NCBI GenBank assembly: GCA_045615345.1
Contig: JAZLER010000016.1
Coordinates: 1-64,000, forward strand
Direction: 5' to 3'
Length of the DNA stretch: 64,000 bases
DNA from: Fumia sp045615345
GTDB taxonomy: Bacteria; Bacillota; Clostridia; Oscillospirales; Ruminococcaceae
Under the pieces are notes generated by a model. It saw only the letters and a list, made by a program, of their open reading frames with translations, did not search any database and was not told where the DNA came from. Made by a program: the position numbers and the translations under genes. Shown one piece after another: positions 8,628 through 17,518 of the stretch (within the stretch, counting starts at the first letter, position 1; each line of letters starts with the position of its first letter).

Positions 8628-8672
8628 TAAAAAAATACAGAAAATAAGCACTCATTTCGCCTATTTTCTGTA
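8628..8672 (-). terminator. Intrinsic terminator after the AraC gene
   Basis: TACAGAAAATA and TATTTTCTGTA pair around a 15-base loop and are followed on the minus strand by a run of T. It separates the AraC gene from the glycosidase-like gene downstream. Confidence 0.8.
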
Positions 8673-8674
8673 CT

Positions 8675-9484
8675 CTATTGATTTTTTCTGTACTCATTTG
8701 GGGTTAAACCTATACTTTTCTTAAAAACCCTCGTAAAATATTCAGAACTTGAAAAACCGCAAATCAAAGCTATTTCGGATACTTTTTTCCCCTTGTCCGA
8801 AAGCAGATTTTTTGCAACAAGTATCCTGTGCATATTCAGATATTCCGAAAAGGAAACATTAAAGTTTTCCCTGAAATTTCTGCAAAAGTAACTCTGGGTG
8901 TAAAAGAGTGATTCGGCAACATCCTTTGACGAAATGTCACGGGAATAGTTTTCCCTGATGTAGCCTGTAACCTTTTTGCAAAACTCACTTTTCTTTGAAT
9001 TTTGCTCCTTCTGTCCGAAAAACTTCTTGTTTACAATGCGTGAAAATATCATCGAAACAAGTGCAGTAACATCAAACAAAATGCTTTCTTTATCAGCTGT
9101 GGCGGTATGATAAAGCTTTAAAAACAAGTCACTCAGAACATCGTCATTTATATGATGCAAAAGCGCCGTATCGCCATTCAGCAAATCTGATGAAAGTTTT
9201 TTATCCGCAATAAGTGACAAATCAAAACATACACATTTATGACAGTATTCTTCCGGGTCAACAGGAATAAATGTATGTACTTCCAGTGGATTTACAAAGA
9301 TAAGTTCACCTTTTTGGACTTCAAAATTCTCATTTCCCACGGTCGCACGGGTTTTGCCCTCGATTACATAAATTATCTCAAGCTCATTATGGATATGAGG
9401 TGCTGTTATATGAGAATGATTTTCATAAACACTTATCGGCGCACCTTTATAACGGACTTTGAAATTATCGTCATATCTTGCCAT
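8675..9484 (-). CDS. AraC-family regulator with cupin sensor domain
   Basis: A 269-residue protein. The N-terminal cupin domain contains the sugar-sensor pattern PHIHNELEIIYVIEG and VNPLEVHTF. The C-terminal 100 residues carry two helix-turn-helix units ending with GFSSSEYFTRVFKKSIGLTPNEYRK, the AraC signature. The start follows AAGGGGATTTT. It lies 9 bases after the YitT-type gene and probably shares its transcript. Its target may be the glycosidase-like gene downstream, which has its own transcription unit. Confidence 0.88.
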   Translation of the reverse strand: MARYDDNFKVRYKGAPISVYENHSHITAPHIHNELEIIYVIEGKTRATVGNENFEVQKGELIFVNPLEVHTFIPVDPEEYCHKCVCFDLSLIADKKLSSDLLNGDTALLHHINDDVLSDLFLKLYHTATADKESILFDVTALVSMIFSRIVNKKFFGQKEQNSKKSEFCKKVTGYIRENYSRDISSKDVAESLFYTQSYFCRNFRENFNVSFSEYLNMHRILVAKNLLSDKGKKVSEIALICGFSSSEYFTRVFKKSIGLTPNEYRKNQ

Positions 9485-9493
9485 AAAATCCCC

Positions 9494-10369
9494 TTATTTT
9501 ATCTTTTTAAAGTTCCCGTAAGTTTCGTTTACAAGCTCGTAAAAAGCAAAAGTATCGGGATATGAATTTATAATCTTTTTAAAATCCATAAGCTGATGAG
9601 GGTTCACAACACAAAGTAAAACCTGTTTTTCATCGCCTGTATATGTACCTTCAGCAGTAATCTTTGTAGCAGAATGGCGAAGCTTTACCGAGATATCCTT
9701 TGAGATTTCATCGGCGTGAGTAGTGATTACAGTGAACTTATAGGCAGTTTTTGTACCCTTTATAATATAATTACCCACAAAGTTTGAGATAAAGCAGTAT
9801 GTAATACAAAGCGCCACAGGCTTGTAGTCAAGGGTATTTTCCGAGTAAACAAAAAGCGAAATAATAGCCACAAAGGCGTTCAAAGTAAAGGTCACAAGGA
9901 AGAAATTGGTTTCAGGTTTCACATGGTTTATATACCTTGAAATGACATCGGTACCACCTGTTGATGCATTGTTTTTAAGGCAAACACCATACACTAACCC
10001 CGAGATAACACCACTTATAATAACAGGGAAAATAGTATCGTGTCCGTTTGCATTGTATTTTATCATATCAAAACTGCTCTGCTGCAAAAACAGAAAAGAA
10101 AAAGAATAAGTCAGCGCAAAAACTAAAGTTTTTACAGAAAATCTCTTTTCCACAAGGAAAAACGCAAGACAACAAAGCGGTATGTTAATAATTAGGGACA
10201 TATAACTGATACTGAAGCCAGTTTTATACTGTATCATGGTTGCAATACCATTAAGCCCTGCAGGAGCAAAATTATTGTCCACAATAAAAATATAATAGTT
10301 AAAGGCAAGTAAAAGTGCTACTGAAACTACATTAAGATAAGAAACCAGAGATTTTAATTTATTTTTCAT
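9494..10369 (-). CDS. YitT-family membrane protein (DUF161 plus DUF2179)
   Basis: A 291-residue protein with about six hydrophobic segments, then a soluble C-terminal domain of 80 residues (TTHADEISKDISVKLRHSATKITAEGTYTG) that is typical of DUF2179. The block NASTGGTDVISRYI is the family signature. I chose ATG 10369, which follows AAGAAGGCG; a longer frame upstream lacks a ribosome site. YitT proteins are widespread in Firmicutes and their transport substrate is not established. It precedes the AraC gene on the same strand. Confidence 0.85.
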   Translation of the reverse strand: MKNKLKSLVSYLNVVSVALLLAFNYYIFIVDNNFAPAGLNGIATMIQYKTGFSISYMSLIINIPLCCLAFFLVEKRFSVKTLVFALTYSFSFLFLQQSSFDMIKYNANGHDTIFPVIISGVISGLVYGVCLKNNASTGGTDVISRYINHVKPETNFFLVTFTLNAFVAIISLFVYSENTLDYKPVALCITYCFISNFVGNYIIKGTKTAYKFTVITTHADEISKDISVKLRHSATKITAEGTYTGDEKQVLLCVVNPHQLMDFKKIINSYPDTFAFYELVNETYGNFKKIK

Positions 10370-10462
10370 AAATAACGCCTTCTTTCGTAGGTTTCGCCTA
10401 AGCATTATATCACTATGATGCTTCAAAATCAATAAGTATTTAAAATTTTCATTAAAAAAGAT

Positions 10463-10488
10463 AAAAACTGCCCGCTAAGCGGACAGTT
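10463..10488 (-). terminator. Intrinsic terminator
   Basis: AACTGTCCGC and GCGGGCAGTT pair around TTA on the minus strand and run into TTTTTATC. It ends the polysaccharide-binding lipoprotein gene, whose stop lies at 10495. Confidence 0.85.
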
Positions 10489-10494
10489 ATTTTT

Positions 10495-11898
10495 TTATAC
10501 AACCATAAAGATATTAGCGCCGTCTTTAATAGTAAAAACATCGCTGAAATTATCGGGGGCAATCCCTGTTCTGAAAGGATTTTTACCTTTTGGTGGTGCT
10601 TCGCCACGAAAATCTTCCGGTGGTTCAAAACCTTCGGGAGGTTCTTTACCCTCGAACCCTTCGGGTGGCATTTCGCCCTGAGGGGGCATATCACCCATCA
10701 TATCCGACTCCATAACCGAAAGCTTTTTATCGCCGCTGTAAAGACTGTATTCCCCACCTGCAAGCTTCGGAGAACAATAAACCAAAACAGAATAATCATT
10801 TTTAATATTAAACTTAGTTACTGTTTCACCGGAAGATTTTTTGAGAATGATTTCATCTGCACTTTGCTTTTCAACGAAATTAAAGACCACATAGGTTTGC
10901 CCTCCGTCTTCAATTCTGTCAAGCATACTACCTGTTGCTACTACCTCTCCCCCATTTATATGGATACCCATGTCGGAATCTATTCCCGAATCCATACTGA
11001 AAGAACAAGCCTCAGCCACAAGACGGCCACCATTTATCACAATAAAGCCGTTTGAGTCAATTCCGTCACCCTCACCTGTTTCACCTGTGACATTAATCTT
11101 AAGATTACCGCCATTTATTGTGGTAACCGAAACATTGTCTTCATTTGTGTTGATTCCGTCATTGCCTGAGTTAATTTCGATATCGCCACCGTTTATCGTC
11201 AGGTGCATCTCGGTATCAAGTCCCTCATTATCGGCATTGATAACAAGCTTTCCGTTACCGTCAATATTCATCGACATCTTTGAATAAAACGCTCCGTCAT
11301 ATTTATGAAGTTTTTTCGCTTTTGAGGTATCGCCGTTTTTAACTGTATCAGGGTCATAAATCCTTGCTACATAAGACCCTGTCACGATATTTGAACTTCC
11401 GTCTGCTAAAATTACATTTGCACCTGCTTTCCCGGTATCAACATCTTTTGTCGGATTTTCCTTGTCACCGCACTCGTAAACATTATAGAAAATAACGGCA
11501 GGTGCTACATCGCAGTTTATATTAACCCCATCTAAAATAAGGGTTACAACAGCATCCTCGTCTTTTTTGGCATCTTCACCTAAATCAACGGCTATCTGAC
11601 CTTTGGAGAGATTACCGCTTAAAGAGTAAGTTCCCGGGCGTGTGATGTGCAAAACTGTATGCTCCAAAGCTTCTGCTTTACTGTGAGCATCTTCTTCGGA
11701 CCCCTCGCCGTAGGCTTCGCCCTTACCCTCTTCGTAGAAAACTATATCGTTTTTGGCATAAACATCACCTTTTTGGGAAATCGTTTTGCCGTTTACTGTG
11801 ATTACATCGTCTGAAAGCTTAATTTCAACCACCTTTTCATTACTGCAGGCAGTTAAAAACAAAACGGACATCATAAGGATAAAAATCATCTTTTTCAT
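10495..11898 (-). CDS. Carbohydrate-binding beta-helix lipoprotein (Cthe_2159-like, DUF4353)
   Basis: A 467-residue exported lipoprotein: the signal peptide ends in the lipobox LTAC with the acylated Cys near residue 18. The body has repeated right-handed beta-helix rungs such as DGVNINCDVAPA, GNGKLVINADNEGLDTEMHLTINGG and GIDSNGFIVINGG, the pattern of the Cthe_2159 family that binds cellulose and pectin and uses calcium. A Pro/Glu/Met-rich tail region (residues about 400-445) with repeated PPEGFE follows. RBS GAGGTG precedes the start. It is likely anchored to the outer face of the membrane and captures plant polysaccharide; it is a single-gene unit. Confidence 0.8.
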   Translation of the reverse strand: MKKMIFILMMSVLFLTACSNEKVVEIKLSDDVITVNGKTISQKGDVYAKNDIVFYEEGKGEAYGEGSEEDAHSKAEALEHTVLHITRPGTYSLSGNLSKGQIAVDLGEDAKKDEDAVVTLILDGVNINCDVAPAVIFYNVYECGDKENPTKDVDTGKAGANVILADGSSNIVTGSYVARIYDPDTVKNGDTSKAKKLHKYDGAFYSKMSMNIDGNGKLVINADNEGLDTEMHLTINGGDIEINSGNDGINTNEDNVSVTTINGGNLKINVTGETGEGDGIDSNGFIVINGGRLVAEACSFSMDSGIDSDMGIHINGGEVVATGSMLDRIEDGGQTYVVFNFVEKQSADEIILKKSSGETVTKFNIKNDYSVLVYCSPKLAGGEYSLYSGDKKLSVMESDMMGDMPPQGEMPPEGFEGKEPPEGFEPPEDFRGEAPPKGKNPFRTGIAPDNFSDVFTIKDGANIFMVV

Positions 11899-11966
11899 CT
11901 AATCACCTCAAAATTATAGTACATCAAATTTTTTAACAATTTATGAAATTACAAATAATTATTCCA

Positions 11967-11995
11967 TTGACTTTAAGAAAAATTTATAATAAAAT
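11967..11995 (+). promoter_or_regulatory. Promoter of the activase gene
   Basis: TTGACT, 17 bases and TAAAAT lie upstream of the activase. The predicted transcript starts near 12002, and GAGAGGAAAAAG before ATG 12028 is the ribosome site. Confidence 0.65.
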
Positions 11996-12027
11996 TTAAT
12001 AGTAATAATACTTGAGAGGAAAAAGTT

Positions 12028-12930
12028 ATGGAAGGCATTATTTTTAACATCCAGAAATTTTGCATAAATGACGGACCGGGGATTCGTACCACCGTCTTTT
12101 TAAAGGGCTGCCCTTTAAGATGTCAGTGGTGCCACAACCCCGAATCTCACTGCATTTATCCTCAGTTGATGTACGATAAAAATAAATGTATCGGCTGTAA
12201 AAAATGCCTTGATATATGCAAAAATAATGCGCATACTTTCGAAAAAGACAGTCATATCTATATTCGGCAGAGTTGCATAAACTGCTTTGAATGTGAAAAA
12301 TTCTGCTTTGCAGATGCCCTTGAAATTGCAGGCAGAAAAATATCCACTGATGAAATAATCGTTGAAGTCCTTAAGGATAAGCCTTTTTACGATAATTCGG
12401 GTGGCGGAATTACCCTTTCGGGCGGCGAACCATTTATGCAATTTGATTTTTGCCTTGAAATATTACAGGAAGCCAAAGAAAATAATCTTCATACCTGTGT
12501 TGAAACCTGTGGTTTTGTGGACACCGATAAGATTTTGAAAGCATCGGAGTATATCGACCTTTTCCTTTTTGACTACAAATTAACTGACGAAAATTTGCAT
12601 AAAGAATATACGGGCGTTTCCAACGAACTTATCTTGAAAAATCTTTATAAGCTTGATAAAAACGATTCAAAAATCATCTTGCGATGTCCCATTATCCCCG
12701 GTGTCAACGATACCGACCACCATTTTCAGGGCATCGCAAAAACTGCAAATTCTTTAAAAAATATTATCGGAATTGACATTGAACCATACCACCCTTTAGG
12801 TATCGGAAAACAAGAAAAATTGCAGGGAAACGCAGATAAAAAAATCTTCAAAACCCCCGAAAACACTGAGGTTGAAGGCTGCATCAAAGCAATACAGAGT
12901 TTAACAAAAATACCCGTGAAAAAAGCATAA
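12028..12930 (+). CDS. Glycyl-radical enzyme activating enzyme (PflA-type radical SAM)
   Basis: A 300-residue protein. The radical SAM cluster motif is C28-x3-C32-x2-C35 (GCPLRCQWC), followed by a two-cluster ferredoxin insert with Cys 54, 57, 60, 64 and Cys 83, 86, 89, 93, as in activases of dehydratase-type glycyl radical enzymes rather than classical PflA. The SAM-binding block SGGEPF is present. The reaction is SAM cleavage to install a glycyl radical on a partner. No partner gene is adjacent; the only glycyl radical enzyme seen in the window begins 16.5 kb away at 29497. It is monocistronic with its own promoter and a bidirectional terminator. Confidence 0.9.
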   Translation: MEGIIFNIQKFCINDGPGIRTTVFLKGCPLRCQWCHNPESHCIYPQLMYDKNKCIGCKKCLDICKNNAHTFEKDSHIYIRQSCINCFECEKFCFADALEIAGRKISTDEIIVEVLKDKPFYDNSGGGITLSGGEPFMQFDFCLEILQEAKENNLHTCVETCGFVDTDKILKASEYIDLFLFDYKLTDENLHKEYTGVSNELILKNLYKLDKNDSKIILRCPIIPGVNDTDHHFQGIAKTANSLKNIIGIDIEPYHPLGIGKQEKLQGNADKKIFKTPENTEVEGCIKAIQSLTKIPVKKA

Positions 12931-12967
12931 AAAATCCCTGTAAAGAAAATTTCTTTACAGGGATTTT
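12931..12967. terminator. Bidirectional terminator
   Basis: AAAATCCCTGTAAAGAAA and TTTCTTTACAGGGATTTTT form a long stem between the convergent activase and SGNH hydrolase genes, with T-runs on both strands. Confidence 0.9.
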
Positions 12968-12969
12968 TG

Positions 12970-13608
12970 TTATTTAATTATCGCTAAAACCTGACTTGCT
13001 ATCTGCTGCATTCCCTTTTTACTGGGGTGGTTGAACATCTTGTCAATGTCCTTTAGCTTAATGGAAACAGCGTTGTTATTTTTTGCAGAAACTTCCAGTG
13101 CTTCTACAACCTCGTCTTTGATACCATCGTTTATAACAACATAAATTTCGGCATCGGGTAAAGTTTCCCTTACCATATTCACAAAGTAAGCAAGCGCAGG
13201 AAGAACTGTATAAAGGTCTTTTTCTTCGATGTTTTCATATTTGAATTCGCCGAGCGGTGCATTGCACCATGCATCGTTGGTACCACCAAAAATGAAAACA
13301 GTGTCAATTTTATTCTTTTCAAAAAAGCCTTCAGACTTATACTTTCTCCATCTGTAAATAAACGAACAGGTTTCGGAACAGTCTTTGAGTCCATGGCCTA
13401 TATAACCCACAGGAGAACCCGACCAGCTGTCGTTCAATACAAGATTTCCGTCCATTGCAGTGATTACCTGATGCCACCATGTTTCGGAAACATCAAAAAT
13501 ATCATAGTCGTGAAAACCGCCGTTTTCATCATAATCGCAGTCATACCCTTCGGGAATATATCCTTTGAAAGTTGAATAACTGTCACCAAAAATCAACACA
13601 TTTTTCAT
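12970..13608 (-). CDS. SGNH/GDSL-type hydrolase
   Basis: A 212-residue protein with the SGNH blocks: FGDSYS near residue 7-12 (nucleophile Ser10), a Gly in the second block, GGTND (block III Asn), and HPSKKG near the C-terminus with the catalytic His. There is no signal peptide, so it should act inside the cell, probably removing acyl groups from sugars. It is the last gene of a four-gene operon with GH20, an EamA permease and GH39, 13 bases after the GH39 stop. RBS AAAGGAGAG precedes the ATG. Deacetylation of imported xylo- or amino-sugar oligomers is the contextual guess. Confidence 0.8.
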   Translation of the reverse strand: MKNVLIFGDSYSTFKGYIPEGYDCDYDENGGFHDYDIFDVSETWWHQVITAMDGNLVLNDSWSGSPVGYIGHGLKDCSETCSFIYRWRKYKSEGFFEKNKIDTVFIFGGTNDAWCNAPLGEFKYENIEEKDLYTVLPALAYFVNMVRETLPDAEIYVVINDGIKDEVVEALEVSAKNNNAVSIKLKDIDKMFNHPSKKGMQQIASQVLAIIK

Positions 13609-13621
13609 CGTAAACTCTCCT

Positions 13622-15151
13622 TTATTTACCTGTATTAAGCTGTTCTTCTAAAACTTCGTTTGAAAACCATATTGCCTTATCTTTGGAATGTTTATGAATT
13701 TCTATGTAACACACCTCATCGGGTGCTAAATTCACTTCAAAGCAGGCTTCATCACCGTCTACATCAAGCATAGAATAGTGCATTTCCGCACACCCCTTAA
13801 GATACGCTTCCTCAAATGGAGTAAGGTTTGCAGGTTTCCCCATCTTCACCCATTCTTCATAGGCACTTCCTCTACCCTTTTCAATTTTCGCCATCTCAAA
13901 AATATAATCTTTTGCATTGATATCAGGAATATATATTTTTTCTTTCCAATGGGGCTGGTCTTTGATTTCAGGAAGATTGCAGTTATAAAGCAATATTCTG
14001 TAAACGCCGTGGTCCTCGGAAGCTATAGCTCCTGCACCCATCGGAGCAGAATATGTAAGGTCATAACGATTTCCTCTCATTCGGCTCATAAGCTCATAAG
14101 CGTTGAAAGTTGCTTTCTTTATTCCCTGAAGTGTCAGAAGTCCGTATGTACCCGAAAAAGGTGTATGTCGCATCTGGCATTCTTCAAAAACGTCACTTGC
14201 CGTCCAATATGAAACTCCGTCACTGTAATCCATAGTTTCAATAAGGCAACGCAGCACACAAGATGCACCATAAATTCTGTCAAGAGCGGTATTATTGAGA
14301 AATGTTATATGCTCGGTGCTGTCCGCAGACAAGGTATTAAATTCTGTCCAGAATATGGGAAGATGAGGCATTTTGGAATTTAAAACCCTTTTTTTTACTG
14401 ATTTTACTTCCTCAATGAAATACTCACCGATATTCTCGTACGGAGAGCCTTTCCTGTCTTTATAAAGGCAATATTCATCCTGAGGATAAAGATGTGTGCT
14501 TATAAAATCCAAAGGCAAGTTGTTTTCATCACAATAATTTATAATATCCTCAACCCACTCGCAGGTAGCGGTCGCAGGACCACCCGTACGGTAATACTTA
14601 CATACAGATTTTACTGCATTCACAGAAGTTTTATAAAGCTCAAAATACGCCTTTTGGTCAGCAGACCAGAAACACTCAAGATTAGGTTCATTCCATACTT
14701 CAAAATACCAGGTTTTAACTTCGTCCTCGCCATATCTTTCGGTAATATGCATGGTAAATTTCAAAACCAGGTCATACCACATATCAAAGCTCTTCGGAGG
14801 GGTAACATTCATTGCATAGAAAAACATTGTCTGTTCGCCACTTGCTATAAGCTTTGGCATAGGGTTAAGCTCAACAAAAGGTTTCATACCTATTGAAAGC
14901 AGATAATCGTATATCTTATCGATATGATGCCAATGATACCCGATACTGCCGTCCTCACGCAGATATACAACATCCATATCATCGTGGAAAATCGCATGAA
15001 ATCTGCAATATTTAAAACCAAAAGTGTCTTTTACCTTTTTTAAATGTTCTCTTGTATCAGCTCGCAAAAGCTCATACGCCCTGCCCAAAGATACCATTTT
15101 AAGGCACGGTATATCAATTTTTCTGTCAGTTTTCTTATCAAGGTTAATCAA
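13622..15151 (-). CDS. GH39 beta-xylosidase-type glycoside hydrolase
   Basis: A roughly 509-residue protein with the full GH39 pattern: GRAYELLRAD and CRFHAIFHDDM near the N-terminus, acid/base Glu155 in FEVWNEPN and nucleophile Glu270 in FWTEFN, then a beta-sandwich. I prefer TTG 15151, which has AAGGAAAGGG at the right distance and gives the usual family N-terminus (INLDKKT); ATG 15181 is in frame but lacks a ribosome site. No signal peptide. It lies between an EamA permease and an SGNH esterase in an operon led by GH20. Beta-xylosidase is the most frequent activity of this subgroup, not proven here. Confidence 0.85.
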   Translation of the reverse strand: MINLDKKTDRKIDIPCLKMVSLGRAYELLRADTREHLKKVKDTFGFKYCRFHAIFHDDMDVVYLREDGSIGYHWHHIDKIYDYLLSIGMKPFVELNPMPKLIASGEQTMFFYAMNVTPPKSFDMWYDLVLKFTMHITERYGEDEVKTWYFEVWNEPNLECFWSADQKAYFELYKTSVNAVKSVCKYYRTGGPATATCEWVEDIINYCDENNLPLDFISTHLYPQDEYCLYKDRKGSPYENIGEYFIEEVKSVKKRVLNSKMPHLPIFWTEFNTLSADSTEHITFLNNTALDRIYGASCVLRCLIETMDYSDGVSYWTASDVFEECQMRHTPFSGTYGLLTLQGIKKATFNAYELMSRMRGNRYDLTYSAPMGAGAIASEDHGVYRILLYNCNLPEIKDQPHWKEKIYIPDINAKDYIFEMAKIEKGRGSAYEEWVKMGKPANLTPFEEAYLKGCAEMHYSMLDVDGDEACFEVNLAPDEVCYIEIHKHSKDKAIWFSNEVLEEQLNTGK

Positions 15152-15210
15152 AAAATCACCCTTTCCTTGTGCTAAAAACATCTTAACACAAAGAAAGGGT
15201 AATGTAAAGA

Positions 15211-16044
15211 TTATCTTTTAAGATTAAATAAGATAACAGATATAACACCTGCTATCAGCCCGAAAACCTGAATAAGTCTCATTTTTTCCTTGTACCTTGC
15301 TCTGCCTATAATCCACACGGCAATTATGTTTGTAACAGATATAACGGGAAATAAAACAGAGGCATTTTCTGTCGCTGACAGATATAATACTATGTAATTT
15401 GCGCCACCGTTAAAAACTCCGCATAAAGCACCATATGAGCTGAATTTTATCTTCTGTCTTTTTGCAACCGATGTAATTACGAGTACCAAAAAGACAAATA
15501 AAAGTGAAAAAATCATAAATTCATTACGATAATCACCCGGGAAGCGGGTCTGGTGTAACTTTTGCACAAGCGAGCAAAATCCGTTTGCCAAAAGAGTGAA
15601 AAGGACATACAACGACCATTTTAATGACACATTCCCCTCCTTCCTGAAGTTTAAAACTGCAATGGATATAACGAGGAAAAGCATACCTGTAACAGAAAAA
15701 ACAGTTACCTTCTCATCCAGAACAAAAACCCCGAAAAGATACGGAATTATAAGCGAAAATGAAACAAGAATACTTGTTAACGCCATTGGTCCTGTCGCCA
15801 ATGCTTTTAATCCGAAATACATTGAAAGGGATAAAAACACTCCATAAATAGCACCATAGCTGAAAGTGGGCAGATGGAAATTAAGCCCCACAAACAAACC
15901 ATATCCTACGAATATGAGCCCACCAAAAAATGCCCTGTTAAGGTTAAAGGAAGCTGTATCCTCATTGTTTATCGCATATTCTTTTGAGAGTACCGATTGT
16001 CCTGCCGCACAGAGCACATTAATAAAATAAAGGAAAACTGTCAT
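15211..16044 (-). CDS. EamA/DMT-family permease
   Basis: A 277-residue protein with ten hydrophobic segments in two similar halves, as in the drug/metabolite transporter superfamily. The first half has MYFGLKALATGPMALTSILVSFSLIIPYLFG and the second NYIVLYLSATENASVLFPVISVTNIIAV, matching EamA repeats. The ATG begins one base after the GH20 stop codon, with GAGG inside the GH20 end, so translation is coupled. By operon context it may carry the sugar handled by GH20 and GH39, although EamA proteins known so far move amino acids, metabolites or sugars. Confidence 0.82.
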   Translation of the reverse strand: MTVFLYFINVLCAAGQSVLSKEYAINNEDTASFNLNRAFFGGLIFVGYGLFVGLNFHLPTFSYGAIYGVFLSLSMYFGLKALATGPMALTSILVSFSLIIPYLFGVFVLDEKVTVFSVTGMLFLVISIAVLNFRKEGNVSLKWSLYVLFTLLANGFCSLVQKLHQTRFPGDYRNEFMIFSLLFVFLVLVITSVAKRQKIKFSSYGALCGVFNGGANYIVLYLSATENASVLFPVISVTNIIAVWIIGRARYKEKMRLIQVFGLIAGVISVILFNLKR

Positions 16045-16045
16045 A

Positions 16046-17389
16046 TTAAACCTCTATCTGATATTTTGTAAAGCCTGCATCGGTGTAGCTGTTTCCTTCA
16101 AAGCTTGCACGGCGCAGAATAGTTGCAGTTTCTTCCCAATGTCCACTATTTTCACTCCAGTAAAAACTTTTTACACCGCAATTTTTGGCAGTAACTAAAA
16201 TATGGGATATATAATCTTTCAAGGTATGCCATGTAGTGAGCATAATACCGAAAAGATTATACTCAATTACTGTATCAATATGCACTTTATTGTTGTCCCA
16301 TTCAACAAACCAGGGCGCACCCATAGCATCGTGGACACCGTCTTTTAAAGATTCAAGGCTCGGCACGGGGAAATCTTTTGCAACATACTGCCAGTCAACC
16401 AGAATGGATTTTTCGTTAAGTGCTTGTCTTAAAGTATCAACCTCATCAGGTTCACAGGTAGCATAGCAATCTTTGTATTTATCCTTTTCCAAAAGCATAT
16501 CTGCCCAAAGCATCGGGCGTCTTCCCTCTTTTACAACTTCGTCTGTAAGTTCTTTTAAAAATCCGTGAAGAAATTCTTTTCTGTCCTTGTCACACCTGGT
16601 ATAGTAATATGCTTCATCACAACCGATATGCATATAACTACCCTCACCGAAAAGCTCGTAAAGTTCATGCCTTACATTACGGAGTAGTTCTTTTGTCTCT
16701 TCCGAGCGGATATTCCATGCCCAGCCGTCAGGGGTAAAATAATACTGCAAAGTAGGGTTCTGGTCCAACACCACATGCTTTCCGTAACAAGCTCTTGAAG
16801 CAGTAGCGTGTCCCAACTGATTAAGCATAGGTATCGGCTCCATACCAAGCTCACGCACTTCTTTTATGATTTCCTTAAACTCCTCTTTTGTGAAAGAATT
16901 TTCCCATGAAAGCTCCTTTAAAGTATCATATTTAAGCATTCCCCAGGACTCGATTACGATATGAGTAAACTGACAGATACCGATAAATCTTACAAGCTTT
17001 TTGATATAATACAAATCCTGTTCAGGGAAAATGCAGATATGTATCATTCGGTTTTTAAGCTTGAAAGTATCGGTTTCATCGCATTCACAGACTGTAAAGC
17101 AATTTTCTTCACAGTTGATTTTCATAAGAAATGTTACAAATCCTCTTACCAATCCACCGTAATCATTACCCACTATCGCAACTCCGTTATCTGTAACGGA
17201 AATTGCAAATTCGCGTCCTTCGGGCAAAGTGGGTACTTTAGCATCGCCTATAACAAATGTGTTCTCTGTGCCTTCTGAAAACTCAATTTCACTCTGAGTC
17301 AAGCAAAAAGAGTTCCACAAATTCCTGATAGTCGGGTTGTCAAGTCTTAAATCCGCAGCAGCTTTAACATTTTTATTAATCGTAAACAT
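16046..17389 (-). CDS. GH20-family beta-N-acetylhexosaminidase-like protein
   Basis: A 447-residue cytoplasmic protein. Residues 1-110 form the GH20b-type domain (GVAIVGNDYGGLVRGFVTFLMK). The barrel contains the GH20 catalytic pair Asp258-Glu259 in MHIGCDEA, and NQLGHATASRA upstream. In the family the Asp orients the substrate acetamido group and the Glu is the acid. Start ATG 17389 follows GAGGTGATG. It is first in the operon GH20, EamA, GH39, SGNH, opposite an AraC gene. The C-terminal region is shorter than in classical exo-chitobiases, so a simple oligosaccharide substrate is likely. Confidence 0.85.
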   Translation of the reverse strand: MFTINKNVKAAADLRLDNPTIRNLWNSFCLTQSEIEFSEGTENTFVIGDAKVPTLPEGREFAISVTDNGVAIVGNDYGGLVRGFVTFLMKINCEENCFTVCECDETDTFKLKNRMIHICIFPEQDLYYIKKLVRFIGICQFTHIVIESWGMLKYDTLKELSWENSFTKEEFKEIIKEVRELGMEPIPMLNQLGHATASRACYGKHVVLDQNPTLQYYFTPDGWAWNIRSEETKELLRNVRHELYELFGEGSYMHIGCDEAYYYTRCDKDRKEFLHGFLKELTDEVVKEGRRPMLWADMLLEKDKYKDCYATCEPDEVDTLRQALNEKSILVDWQYVAKDFPVPSLESLKDGVHDAMGAPWFVEWDNNKVHIDTVIEYNLFGIMLTTWHTLKDYISHILVTAKNCGVKSFYWSENSGHWEETATILRRASFEGNSYTDAGFTKYQIEV

Positions 17390-17440
17390 AACATCACCTC
17401 AATGACATATTAAACCCGTAAGGCTTGGAAAACAACCCAT

Positions 17441-17471
17441 TTTTCAACACAAAAGGTGGACTTTTCAACAC
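17441..17471 (+). promoter_or_regulatory. Direct repeats, likely AraC-family operator
   Basis: TTTTCAACAC occurs at 17441-17450 and again at 17462-17471, exactly 21 bases apart, and the second copy abuts the -35 box of the AraC promoter. Two half-sites spaced by two helical turns next to -35 is the classical arrangement for AraC-type activators. Confidence 0.7.
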
Positions 17472-17500
17472 TTGACATTAAGGTTTTATCGTGATATACT
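17472..17500 (+). promoter_or_regulatory. Promoter of the AraC gene at 17519
   Basis: TTGACA, 17 bases, TATACT. The leader is very short: the transcript should start near 17507 and the ribosome site AGAGGTG follows at once. Confidence 0.85.
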
Positions 17501-17518
17501 TCAAAAGAGGTGAACAAA

